Positions 25,573 through 32,556 of a DNA stretch of 64,000 nucleotides are shown here, piece after piece; position 1 is the stretch's first letter; each line of letters begins with the position of its first letter. The notes under the pieces were generated by a model. The model searched no databases. It saw only the letters and a program-made list of their open reading frames with translations, and had not been told where the DNA came from. The DNA is from Streptomyces sp. NBRC 110035. GTDB taxonomy: Bacteria; Actinomycetota; Actinomycetes; Streptomycetales; Streptomycetaceae. The stretch lies in contig NZ_BBNN01000040.1 in NCBI RefSeq assembly GCF_000829695.1, positions 21,285-85,284 of the forward strand. Direction: 5' to 3'. The position numbers and the translations under genes were made by a program.

Positions 25573-26124
25573 GGTTACGCCGGGAAGTTGACCCGCAGAA
25601 AGGGGCCTGGCGCGCCCGAACTCGGGATCGCCGGTACGCGGAGACCTTCCAGCTCCTCACGGGCCGTCAGGCGCCCGCGTGGCCGATCCGGGCAGAAGGC
25701 GGGGCGCCCGACCAACTGGTCTACGCTGAGTGCCAGCCGTCAGCCTGATAAGCGGCGCGCCGGACGCATCCACCGTCTGCCGCGCTTGGGCGGTCAGTGG
25801 ACAGAGGGGCCGGAGCCGACGGGCGACGGCCCTTCGTCGTTTGTGCACGGGAAGTCGTCCGGGAACATCGCCGTCTGATCTGGGGATTGGTGCATCGACA
25901 TCCCAACTACCTGCCACACCTGGCATGCAGGGCACATGGCGTCCTACCGTAGAGGTGTTGGCTCCTCCTGGGGCTGGTTCCAACTGGTTCGAGAGCGCGG
26001 TTCCGCAGGCAGTCCCTTTGGCGAGGGTGCGGCACCGCGCTTCTCGGCGTTCCCGGGGGATCGCACCGTTTGGTTCCCGATAAGCTCACATATAGCCAGC
26101 GATCACGAGAGGTAGGGGAGCAGC
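25573..26124. other. 550-bp gene-free region upstream of integrase pair
   Basis: No reading frame here has convincing codon bias or similarity on either strand. It contains a short inverted repeat TGCCAcacCTGGCA near 25914 and, at the right end, TATAGC (26092-26097) that may be a -10 box for the gene at 26125. An attP site would be expected close to the integrase gene and could lie here, but I see no diagnostic core. Confidence 0.4.
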
Positions 26125-26370
26125 GTGGAGTCCGTAGAGATCGAACTGTTCGGAGGGCCAGCGCACGGTATGCATGTGGTCATCCCCGGCGAACCCATGA
26201 ATCCGCCCGACACCTACGAGTTGCAGCAGGCTCCGGCCCACCAGGAGGCAGAGCCCCGCCGTCTCGTCTACCGGAAGGACGCAGAGCCCCGCCGTCTCGT
26301 CTACCGGAAGGACTTCGACACTCTCGGTAGGACCCTGTGGGTGTACCGGTACGAGGAGCAGGTGCTGTGA
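26125..26370 (+). CDS. Small protein with duplicated segment, upstream of integrase
   Basis: 81 residues, GTG start with AGGGGAG upstream. Begins ESVEIELFGGPAHGMHVVIPG, a pattern seen in many short actinobacterial proteins, and ends LWVYRYEEQVL. The middle holds an exact duplication of 11 residues (EPRRLVYRKDA). Overlaps the integrase start by GTGA, so probably co-translated. Function unknown. Confidence 0.7.
   Translation: MESVEIELFGGPAHGMHVVIPGEPMNPPDTYELQQAPAHQEAEPRRLVYRKDAEPRRLVYRKDFDTLGRTLWVYRYEEQVL
26248..26313 (+). repeat. 33-bp perfect tandem duplication inside the gene at 26125
   Basis: 26248-26280 and 26281-26313 are identical, keeping frame. The copy number suggests a recent slippage event. 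Confidence 0.95.
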
Positions 26371-27398
26371 GCACCGAGAACCTTCCCGCCAGACCAGCTG
26401 ACCGCCCGCCGCTCCCCACCGAGTTCGACCCCGAGCTCCGCGCCCGCCTCGCCGCCCTCGACACCGCCAGCGACACCCACGCCCGCGAGCAGCGCCCCGA
26501 CAACACCACCCGCGCCTACGCCGCCGACTGGCGTGTCTGGGAGGAGTTCTGCGCCCAACTCCAGATCCCCACCGCCGCCGCCACCCGCGGCACCCTGCGC
26601 GCCTTCGTCGACTACCTCTGGACCCGCAAGCAAGCCGCCTACTCCACCATCGACCGCCGCCTCGCCGGCGTCACCGTCACCCTGCGCCAGCAATACTCCG
26701 TCGTCGTCGACCCCGAAGCCACCAAGGCTGCACGCGAGCTGCTGAAGGACTACCGGAAGAAAGCCGCCGAAGCCGAAGAGCCCGAGCGCGGCCGCGGCAA
26801 GGCCCCCGCCATGCGCCTGCACGACCTCCGCCGCATCGCCTCCCTCTGCGGCACCGACATCTTCGGCCTCCGCGACCGCGCCATGCTCCTCCTCGGCTTC
26901 TCCATCGCCGCCCGCCGCGCCGAACTCGCCGGACTCCGCCTGCGGAACATCCGCGACGACGACAACGGGCTCCTCGTCCACGTCGCCGTCTCCAAAACCG
27001 ACCCCCGCACCGTCCCCGTCCCCCACGGCACCAGCCCCGACACCTGCCCCGTCCGCGCCTGGAAGACCTGGGCAGCCGCCGCCAGCATCGTCGACCCCGA
27101 CCGGCACGCCTTCCGCCGCATCCACCACACCGGCAAAGTCCAACCGCACGGCCTGTCCCCGCAACGCGCCGGCGACCTCATCACCGCCGCCGGACTCCGC
27201 GCCGGATACGAGGACCTTTTCACCGGCCACTCCGTGCGCTCCGGCCTCGCCACCGAAGCCCGCCGCGCCGGCAAGGACCGTAAGGCCATCGCCGCCATCA
27301 CCGGACACGCCGACGGCTCCAAGGTGCTGGACGGCTACATGCAGATCGTCGACCAGTGGAGCGAGCAGGACAACGCCCTGATTGGACTCGGACTGTGA
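26367..27398 (+). CDS. Tyrosine recombinase (integrase)
   Basis: 343 residues. N-terminal SAM-like DNA-binding domain (48-135; TTRAYAADWRVWEEFCAQL), catalytic domain with Arg I in SIAARRAEL (R183/R184), Lys near 210 (VSKTDPRTV), HSVR (H288, R291), ITGH (H314) and Tyr nucleophile in LDGYMQ (Y324). All catalytic residues are present. It may integrate the phage or resolve multimers of a plasmid form. GTGA overlap with the preceding small gene; followed by endonuclease VII. Confidence 0.9.
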   Translation: MSTENLPARPADRPPLPTEFDPELRARLAALDTASDTHAREQRPDNTTRAYAADWRVWEEFCAQLQIPTAAATRGTLRAFVDYLWTRKQAAYSTIDRRLAGVTVTLRQQYSVVVDPEATKAARELLKDYRKKAAEAEEPERGRGKAPAMRLHDLRRIASLCGTDIFGLRDRAMLLLGFSIAARRAELAGLRLRNIRDDDNGLLVHVAVSKTDPRTVPVPHGTSPDTCPVRAWKTWAAAASIVDPDRHAFRRIHHTGKVQPHGLSPQRAGDLITAAGLRAGYEDLFTGHSVRSGLATEARRAGKDRKAIAAITGHADGSKVLDGYMQIVDQWSEQDNALIGLGL

Positions 27399-27880
27399 CC
27401 AACGAACGGACTGCTTACCCCATGCTCGCGCCCGCCTGCTGGTCATGGCCGCCCGAGCGTCCGACCAGCGACGACATTAGCCGTCGATTCTGGGAGGGCA
27501 TCGACACCACGGGTTATAGCGCGAGCATGATCAACCTGTTGGAGGAGACCGCAGCCGCCCGGCACACGGACGAAGAGACGTTGAGGACTTGGCAGTCCGG
27601 CCGCTGTGCCATCTGTGGAGCGACGGGCCGCTGTATGGTCTGCGACCACGACCACGAAACCGGGCTGGTGCGAGGGTGGCTGTGCGTTTCGTGCAACACG
27701 CGTGAGGGTGTCGCTATCGGCCTTCCCGGAACTGTCATGGCTGCATATCGAGAGCGGCCGCCCACTGCCATCCTCGGATTGACGATCCGCTACCGGGATC
27801 CGTTCACCCGGCAGTGGGCCGTTCCCGAACCAGTCATCGAGGACGGCTGGGAGAACAGCCCCTCTGCCGACCTCACCTAG
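27395..27880 (+). CDS. Recombination endonuclease VII
   Basis: 161 residues. CAIC (71-74), then CDHDHETGLVRGWLCVSCNTREG (key residues D84-H85-D86-H87, C97, C100, N101), the signature of T4 gp49-like endonuclease VII, an HNH-fold enzyme with structural zinc that resolves Holliday junctions and branched DNA before packaging. Starts in a GTGA overlap with the integrase gene. Its 3' end overlaps the convergent gene by four bases. Confidence 0.85.
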   Translation: MTNERTAYPMLAPACWSWPPERPTSDDISRRFWEGIDTTGYSASMINLLEETAAARHTDEETLRTWQSGRCAICGATGRCMVCDHDHETGLVRGWLCVSCNTREGVAIGLPGTVMAAYRERPPTAILGLTIRYRDPFTRQWAVPEPVIEDGWENSPSADLT

Positions 27881-28194
27881 CCCGCCGCCAGTGCCTCCCG
27901 GAGGTAGTGGGGCAGGGCCTGCCGGGCGGCCGCCCCCACCTCCCCCGCGGGAAGTTCGTCGGGGGTGACGATGACCGGCTGCCCGCCGTCGGGGCGGGCC
28001 AGGGCCCGGAAGGTTTCCCCGCCGTGAGCGGATGTGCCGGCGAGGTAGGCAGTCAGGGCGGCTCGTGCGATGTCGGCGGGGTCGGCGGTGGTGGTGGCGC
28101 GCCCGTATCCTCGGCTGATCCACATACCGGTGACGATCTCGTACAGCTGGACTTCCCACGTGATCCGCGTGGGCTGGGTGTCTTCGCAGGTCAT
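27877..28194 (-). CDS. Hypothetical protein
   Basis: 105 residues; RITWEVQLYEIVTGMWISRGYG, then PADIARAALTAYLAG and a Pro/Gly-rich C-terminus. Minus-strand codon bias supports it. A CAGGCT lies seven bases before the ATG, again suggesting a leaderless start. No family known. Confidence 0.6.
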   Translation of the reverse strand: MTCEDTQPTRITWEVQLYEIVTGMWISRGYGRATTTADPADIARAALTAYLAGTSAHGGETFRALARPDGGQPVIVTPDELPAGEVGAAARQALPHYLREALAAG

Positions 28195-28245
28195 GCCGTA
28201 CAGCCTGCCCGGCCGATGGGAGCGGCGCGCCGCATACGTGCAATT

Positions 28246-28452
28246 TCACGTCCCGGGCTGGCTGCGCGCGTCTCCGCCTGGGCTGCGGAGGACCGCGCCG
28301 GCCTCGAGGAGGATGCCGCGGGTGAAGCCGTATGAGCGTCCGGTGCTCTCGGCCAGCGTCCTGATGGAGACGCCGCTCGCGTATGCCTTTTTCAGGTCGG
28401 AGGCGAGCTTGTCGCGCTCTGTGCCGGTGACCTTCCTGCCCTTGCCTACCAT
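28246..28452 (-). CDS. Small HTH DNA-binding protein
   Basis: 68 residues from the ATG preceded by AGAGGAG (two earlier ATGs lack such a site). TGTERDKLASDLKKAYASGVSIRTLAESTGRSYGFTRGILLEAG is a helix-turn-helix of the small regulator family that is very common in Streptomyces chromosomes and plasmids. Lies directly downstream of the truncated recombinase gene, likely the same transcript. Confidence 0.75.
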   Translation of the reverse strand: MVGKGRKVTGTERDKLASDLKKAYASGVSIRTLAESTGRSYGFTRGILLEAGAVLRSPGGDARSQPGT

Positions 28453-28494
28453 GACCGTCTCCTCTGCCATGTCCCGAAGGGTGATCATCGCGCA

Positions 28495-29349
28495 TCAGCC
28501 GCCGTTGGGGGTGTCCCAGTATCCGGTGTGGGCGATGGTGTCCGCGGTGACGGGGGGCTGCCGGTCGGCGAGGAGGGGGTGGGTGGCGGCCATCTGTCCG
28601 ACGAGTTTGTTGACCCAGCGGGACTGCAACGCTTGCCGGTTGTCGTTCAGCAGCAGCGCGTGTTCGCCCGGGTCGGCGGGTTCGGGGCGGACCTTCAGGT
28701 ACTCCTTGACGGCGGCGCCGGTGAGCGGCTCGAGGACGAACTGTTTGCCGACCGCTTCGTGGTCGTCGGGGGCGCGGATCTCCCAGGTGCCGTCGGGCTG
28801 GGGGTAGAGGTGGCGTTTGTCGACGCGGACGACGTGGGCGGGGCGCAGGCCCTCGAGGAGGAGCCAGACGGCGAGCCGGTCGCGTTGGTAGTGCCGGGAG
28901 TAGTGAGGGCCCCAGCCGCCGATGACGGCGAACAGAGTGGCACGTTCCATGCGGGCCAGGCGGTTTTTGGCGCCGGCGGGCCGGGTGACGCCGGAGCGTA
29001 GGGCGACCAGGTCGGGGGGGATGGTGATGATGCGGCGGCCGTGGGCGGCCTCGTAGAACTGGGTGAGGGCGCTGATGCGGCGGTCGTGGGAGCGGGCTGC
29101 TTCGGGGTGGTGGTCGGCGAGCTGGGCGAGGGCGTCGGGTCCGTTGAAGGGCCGGCCGTCGAGGTAGGGCGCGAGGAAGCAGTCGTGGGCCCAGGCGGCG
29201 ATGTCTTGAGGGCGGGCGGTGTAGGCGTCAACTTGCCGGGTGCGGCACCAGGTGAGGAAGGAGCCGATCTCGCGCGCGTATTCGGCGCGGGTGGAGGGGC
29301 GCAGGGCGGATCCCGCGAGCCAGTCGTGCAGGAAGTCGTCGGCGTCCAT
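28495..29349 (-). CDS. Tyrosine-recombinase-like protein lacking catalytic C-terminus
   Basis: 284 residues. N-terminal SAM-like domain (LRPSTRAEYAREIGSFLTWCRTR) and the first part of the catalytic domain with LLLEGLRPAHVVRVD (Arg I region) and a beta hairpin (EIRAPDDHEAVGKQFVLEP). The chain stops at TADTIAHTGYWDTPNGG, where HxxR, the second His/Trp and the Tyr nucleophile should follow; none is present, and no frame downstream restores them. Probably a DNA-binding protein or dead recombinase. Leaderless promoter just upstream. Confidence 0.75.
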   Translation of the reverse strand: MDADDFLHDWLAGSALRPSTRAEYAREIGSFLTWCRTRQVDAYTARPQDIAAWAHDCFLAPYLDGRPFNGPDALAQLADHHPEAARSHDRRISALTQFYEAAHGRRIITIPPDLVALRSGVTRPAGAKNRLARMERATLFAVIGGWGPHYSRHYQRDRLAVWLLLEGLRPAHVVRVDKRHLYPQPDGTWEIRAPDDHEAVGKQFVLEPLTGAAVKEYLKVRPEPADPGEHALLLNDNRQALQSRWVNKLVGQMAATHPLLADRQPPVTADTIAHTGYWDTPNGG

Positions 29350-29355
29350 GGCCTT

Positions 29356-29384
29356 ATCCTGCCCGCCCGATGATCGGGTTACAA
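29356..29384 (-). promoter_or_regulatory. Promoter of the truncated recombinase gene
   Basis: Minus strand TTGTAA (29384-29379), 17 bases, CAGGAT (29361-29356), then six bases to the ATG at 29349. The -35 box lies inside the 15-bp inverted-repeat element. Confidence 0.55.
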
Positions 29385-29495
29385 AACTTCCGGGCTACCT
29401 CATCCCCAGTGGCGGGGTGGTGGCGGTGTGCGTGAGGGTGCGGGGTGGGGTCGCGCGTGCAGGCTGGAGGGTGGTGGGGTGGAAGTTTTGTAACC
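29377..29495. repeat. 15-bp perfect inverted repeat pair, 104 bp centre to centre
   Basis: GGTTACAAAACTTCC at 29377-29391 and its exact complement at 29481-29495. Outside each arm ATGATCGG is also shared (with a 3-4-base offset), so about 23 bases per arm are related. The AT-rich arms stand out in this GC-rich DNA. Confidence 0.9.
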
Positions 29496-29619
29496 TTGCC
29501 GATCATGGGGAGCGGGCGCGGGCCCCATGCCGGAGGCCACACGGGCACCGTATGCCGGAACCGGGGAAGGTGTTCCCCCTGCCCGCGGCGGGTCAGTGCC
29601 CTGTGGCAGGGTGATCGCC

Positions 29620-29697
29620 ATGCCCTCCGCAGACCTTCCCGAGCTTCCCGATCCGTTCCCTGAGCACGCGTGGGATGCCGTCCAGCGCACGCTTTGA
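29620..29697 (+). CDS. Possible 25-residue peptide
   Basis: ATG after CAGGGT plus seven bases, giving MPSADLPELPDPFPEHAWDA... and a stop after 25 residues. Included because the start context resembles leaderless genes here. Too short to support firmly; the surrounding 470 bases hold no other gene except the peptide at 29827. Confidence 0.25.
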   Translation: MPSADLPELPDPFPEHAWDAVQRTL

Positions 29698-29826
29698 CGG
29701 CCCGGCACTCCCGAAGCTGCGGTGAAGTGACAAGTAACTGAGAGTGACGCTTTGGGGGCTGCTCCCTCTGGTGGGGTTCCCCCCCAATAGCTTGCAGCCG
29801 GAAGACCTGGCAGAAGGGGCGGAACG

Positions 29827-29898
29827 GTGGCGAAGCGGTGGGACAAGTACGTGCGGGACCCGGAACAGGATGGCGAGGGAGAAGACGGCGGGGAGTAG
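29827..29898 (+). CDS. Possible 23-residue charged peptide
   Basis: GTG preceded by GAAGGGG; MAKRWDKYVRDPEQDGEGED with an acidic end. Good ribosome site, but no other evidence. Confidence 0.3.
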   Translation: MAKRWDKYVRDPEQDGEGEDGGE

Positions 29899-29968
29899 GT
29901 CTTCGCGCAAGATCTGGACCCGTGGCGACTTCCTGAGCTACGCTGCGCGTGCGCGATCATCATACGCA

Positions 29969-30001
29969 AAGGCCACAACCCCGATGCGGGGAAGTGGCCT
30001 T
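29969..30001 (-). terminator. Two-part hairpin after minus-strand operon
   Basis: AAGGCCAC/GTGGCCTT outer and CCCC/GGGG inner stems with a five-base loop, 15 bases past the stop at 30016. On the minus strand CCTTTG follows; a weak U-run. Confidence 0.6.
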
Positions 30002-30015
30002 CGGCATGTCCGGGG

Positions 30016-30288
30016 TCAGGCGGTGGTCGGCCGGTGCTTCTCCACGGCGTCGCGGATCCAGGGCTGCACCATGTCGTACCGGTCCAGGCGGGTGCCGATC
30101 TCTTCGGTCTCACCGGTTTCCTCGCTGATGCCGATCACGGTGAGCTTGGTGAGCTGCTCGTCTTCGTAGGTCAGCCGGAGGCCGGTGACGTCGTGGTATT
30201 CGTAGTCCGCCTTCAGGGGAGGAGCGTCGGTGACGGCGAGTTCGATGACTCGGGTGGTCTTCTGGCTGATCATGCTGGTGGTCGGCAC
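30016..30288 (-). CDS. Hypothetical protein
   Basis: 90 residues from a GTG with GGAAAGAAG upstream (ATG 15 bases later possible). TTRVIELAVTDAPPLKADYEYHDVTGLRLTYEDEQLTKLTVIG is beta-rich with alternating charged residues. Second gene after the WYL-like gene, likely on the same transcript. Not recognised. Confidence 0.65.
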   Translation of the reverse strand: MPTTSMISQKTTRVIELAVTDAPPLKADYEYHDVTGLRLTYEDEQLTKLTVIGISEETGETEEIGTRLDRYDMVQPWIRDAVEKHRPTTA

Positions 30289-30305
30289 AGTCTTCTTTCC
30301 TTCGG

Positions 30306-30755
30306 TCAGGCGGCAAGGCCGGTCTGGGACTGAGTCAGCTTCACGCGGGGACGGTAGTCGGCGTCGTCGGGGTCGCGGGCCAGCTCGTAGTAGAAGAGGG
30401 CCTGGGCGTCGTCGGCCGGCTGGGGCTCGGGGCGCTCGTAGGTGGTGTTGGCGGGCGGGGTGAGGGTGTAGCCCATCCGGTGGACCGTGTAGGAGAGGAC
30501 GCCCGCGAGGTGGAATTCGCGGCGCTCCCGGCGGAGGCGGCACATGGCGATGATGACGATGCCGCCGCCGCGAACCTGACCGGTCTTGGTGATGCGGACG
30601 CTGGTGGTGCGCAGCTCCATGATCTCGATGGTGCGCACGGTGGGCTCGGTCTCGCCGGGCTTGAGGTAGGTGATCGTGACGGCTTGGCGGCGGTCGAGGC
30701 TGCGGTAGAGGTCGGCGAGGGTCTTGGTCTGGGTCTGGCGGGCGGTGATGCGCAT
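30306..30755 (-). CDS. WYL-domain-like regulatory protein
   Basis: 149 residues. The central segment (AVTITYLKPGETEPTVRTIEI ... VIIAMCRLRRERREFHLAGVLSYTV) follows the WYL beta-barrel pattern, a ligand- or nucleic-acid-sensing domain used by regulators in phage and defence loci; no HTH is attached. C-terminal ~40 residues are a charged tail. Its promoter is divergent from and overlaps that of the gene at 30900. Confidence 0.65.
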   Translation of the reverse strand: MRITARQTQTKTLADLYRSLDRRQAVTITYLKPGETEPTVRTIEIMELRTTSVRITKTGQVRGGGIVIIAMCRLRRERREFHLAGVLSYTVHRMGYTLTPPANTTYERPEPQPADDAQALFYYELARDPDDADYRPRVKLTQSQTGLAA

Positions 30756-30788
30756 TGCGGTGTCCCCTCGCTGTGTGGTGATGACACC

Positions 30789-30817
30789 ACATTACCCATA
30801 CTCCATTGCGCAAGCAA
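30789..30817 (-). promoter_or_regulatory. Promoter with conserved spacer, copy 1
   Basis: Minus strand TTGCTT (30817-30812), 17-base spacer containing GCGCAATGGAGTATGG, TAATGT (30794-30789). The spacer sequence recurs at 44735 and 51360. Confidence 0.7.
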
Positions 30818-30835
30818 GGGGTTTGCGCGTACTGT
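30806..30835 (+). promoter_or_regulatory. Divergent promoter for the gene at 30900
   Basis: TTGCGC (30806-30811), 18 bases, TACTGT (30830-30835). It overlaps copy 1 of the conserved promoter, so the two directions probably compete or share a regulator. A 10-C run lies between it and the gene. Confidence 0.5.
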
Positions 30836-30899
30836 GGTCCCCACCCCCCCCCCGCACGCCACAGCCATGGCGGGCGCAATGAGATATGGAGGACACTAG

Positions 30900-31505
30900 G
30901 TGGCTAACGCCCCCACGCACCCGCCGAACCGGTCCAGGAACGGCGGGAGCCCGCCGAAAGGACCGCGCATGCCGCGCAGCCGACGCCTCGCCCCCGAGGT
31001 TGTCCGTGCCCGTCTGACCGTCGCCTCGGATCGTCTCCGCCAGTCCGGGGACGAGGATTTGGCTGAGGCGATCGATGCGGTGACTGCCCCTCGCGGGTGG
31101 GAGCTGCTGAAGAAGCCGGTCAAGGAGACCGCCGCCGACCCGAACATGGCGTTGTGGATGAACAAGACCATCAAGGACGCCATCCTGGCCGCCTCCCGGG
31201 TGGCCGGCGACAGCCTTCCGGATGTGGTTGACCAGGGGTTCCGGGCGTTTATTGCCGGGGATTTCGTGCCGGCGAAGCCGTTGCGGTCGGCCCGCGGGTC
31301 GGCGACGCCGAAGGACAACTTGAACGTGCGTCCGTCGAAGACTCTGCGGGACCAGGTGGAAGCCCTGTGCCCGGCGAAGTCGACCGAGTTGGGCTGGCAG
31401 GTGACGCCGGGGCTGGTGGCTGCGGCGTGGCTGTATGAGGAGTACGGCATCACGGATGACGACCAGCGTGGTGTGACGGCTCCGGCCATGCCCGACCAGG
31501 AGTAG
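30900..31505 (+). CDS. Hypothetical protein, possible regulator
   Basis: 201 residues, GTG start with GGAGG upstream. A basic N-terminus (NRSRNGGSPPKGPRMPRSRR), helical middle (ADPNMALWMNKTIKDAILAASRVAGDSLPDVVDQGFRAFI) reminiscent of ribbon-helix-helix proteins, and a second half LNVRPSKTLRDQVEALC. Sits alone opposite the WYL-like gene, a position that would suit a phage regulator. Function not assigned. Confidence 0.65.
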   Translation: MANAPTHPPNRSRNGGSPPKGPRMPRSRRLAPEVVRARLTVASDRLRQSGDEDLAEAIDAVTAPRGWELLKKPVKETAADPNMALWMNKTIKDAILAASRVAGDSLPDVVDQGFRAFIAGDFVPAKPLRSARGSATPKDNLNVRPSKTLRDQVEALCPAKSTELGWQVTPGLVAAAWLYEEYGITDDDQRGVTAPAMPDQE

Positions 31506-31590
31506 CCCTATCTGGGGGTGAGGCCGGGTCTGGACGCCGACAACCGGCCGGCCTCGCCCCTATCTCGTACAACCTCTATAGGAGACCTCA

Positions 31591-32556
31591 ATGGCTCAGG
31601 CCATCCAGGCCGCCGCGAACGCGGGCGGTCCGACTTCTCACACCCGTTTTCAGTTCGCTCCGGCCACCAAGGAGCAGTCCAAGGCCCGCGTCGCCCTGGA
31701 CGGGCCCAGCGGTTCGGGCAAGACCTACTCGGCGCTGACGATCGCCACGGCGCTCGGCTCTCGCATCGCTGTCATCGACACGGAGCGCGGTTCGGCCCGC
31801 AAGTACGCCAACGAGTTCGCCTTCGACGTCCTGGAGCTTGCGTACTTCTCCCCGGACGACCTGGTGGAGGCCCTGGCGGCTGCCGGGTCGGCCGGGTACG
31901 ACGTCGTCATCGTCGATTCCCTGTCGCACTTCTGGTCCGGTTCCGGCGGCATGCTGGAGCAGGTCGACCACGCCGCGAAGAAGGGCTTCGGCGGGAACAG
32001 CTTCGGCGGGTGGAAGGAAGCCCGGCCGATGGAGCGTCGCATGGTCGATGCGCTGGTCTCGTACCCGGGGCACGTCATCGTGACGATGCGTGCGAAGACG
32101 GACTACGTACTGGAGACCAATGACCGTGGCCGGCAGGTGCCGCGGAAGGTTGGCATGAAGCCGGAGCAGCGTGAAGGGCTGGAGTACGAGTTCGACATCG
32201 TCGGCTCGATGGACTGGGAGAACACTCTCGTGGTCACCAAGTCCCGGGCACGGACGTTGACGGGTGCGGTGGTGCGGCAGCCGGGTATCGAGTTCGGTCA
32301 GCAGATCAAGGCGTGGCTGGAGGACGGTACGGCGGTGCAGCCGGTGCAGGACCTGATCACGGAGGCGAACCGGGAGAACGCCACGTTCGAGGACCTGGGT
32401 GCACTGATGCGGAAGGTTCGGGCGCGCCGGCTGGAGGGTGCGCCGATGCTGACGCCGGAGGGTTCTGCGACGACGCTGGGTGCCCATATCCAGGAGCGCG
32501 GCAAGCAGATGCGGAAGGCCGCGCAGGGCGGCGACACGGAGAGGGGAGCCGCCTGA
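31591..32556 (+). CDS. Sak4-like RecA-fold recombination ATPase
   Basis: 321 residues. Walker A GPSGSGKT (38-45), acid strand IAVIDTERGS (59-68), Walker B YDVVIVDSLSHF (103-114), and RPMERRMVDALVSYPGHVIVTMRAK. This is the phage AAA/RecA-core family to which Sak4 single-strand annealing proteins belong; it works with SSB (here at 50744) in recombination-dependent replication. Stop overlaps the methyltransferase ATG (TGATG). Confidence 0.85.
   Translation: MAQAIQAAANAGGPTSHTRFQFAPATKEQSKARVALDGPSGSGKTYSALTIATALGSRIAVIDTERGSARKYANEFAFDVLELAYFSPDDLVEALAAAGSAGYDVVIVDSLSHFWSGSGGMLEQVDHAAKKGFGGNSFGGWKEARPMERRMVDALVSYPGHVIVTMRAKTDYVLETNDRGRQVPRKVGMKPEQREGLEYEFDIVGSMDWENTLVVTKSRARTLTGAVVRQPGIEFGQQIKAWLEDGTAVQPVQDLITEANRENATFEDLGALMRKVRARRLEGAPMLTPEGSATTLGAHIQERGKQMRKAAQGGDTERGAA

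Noticed and set aside
25573..26124. Genes such as frames at 25588 or 25730 in the gap before the integrase
   Set aside because: Overlap on several frames, no bias, no ribosome sites, no family.
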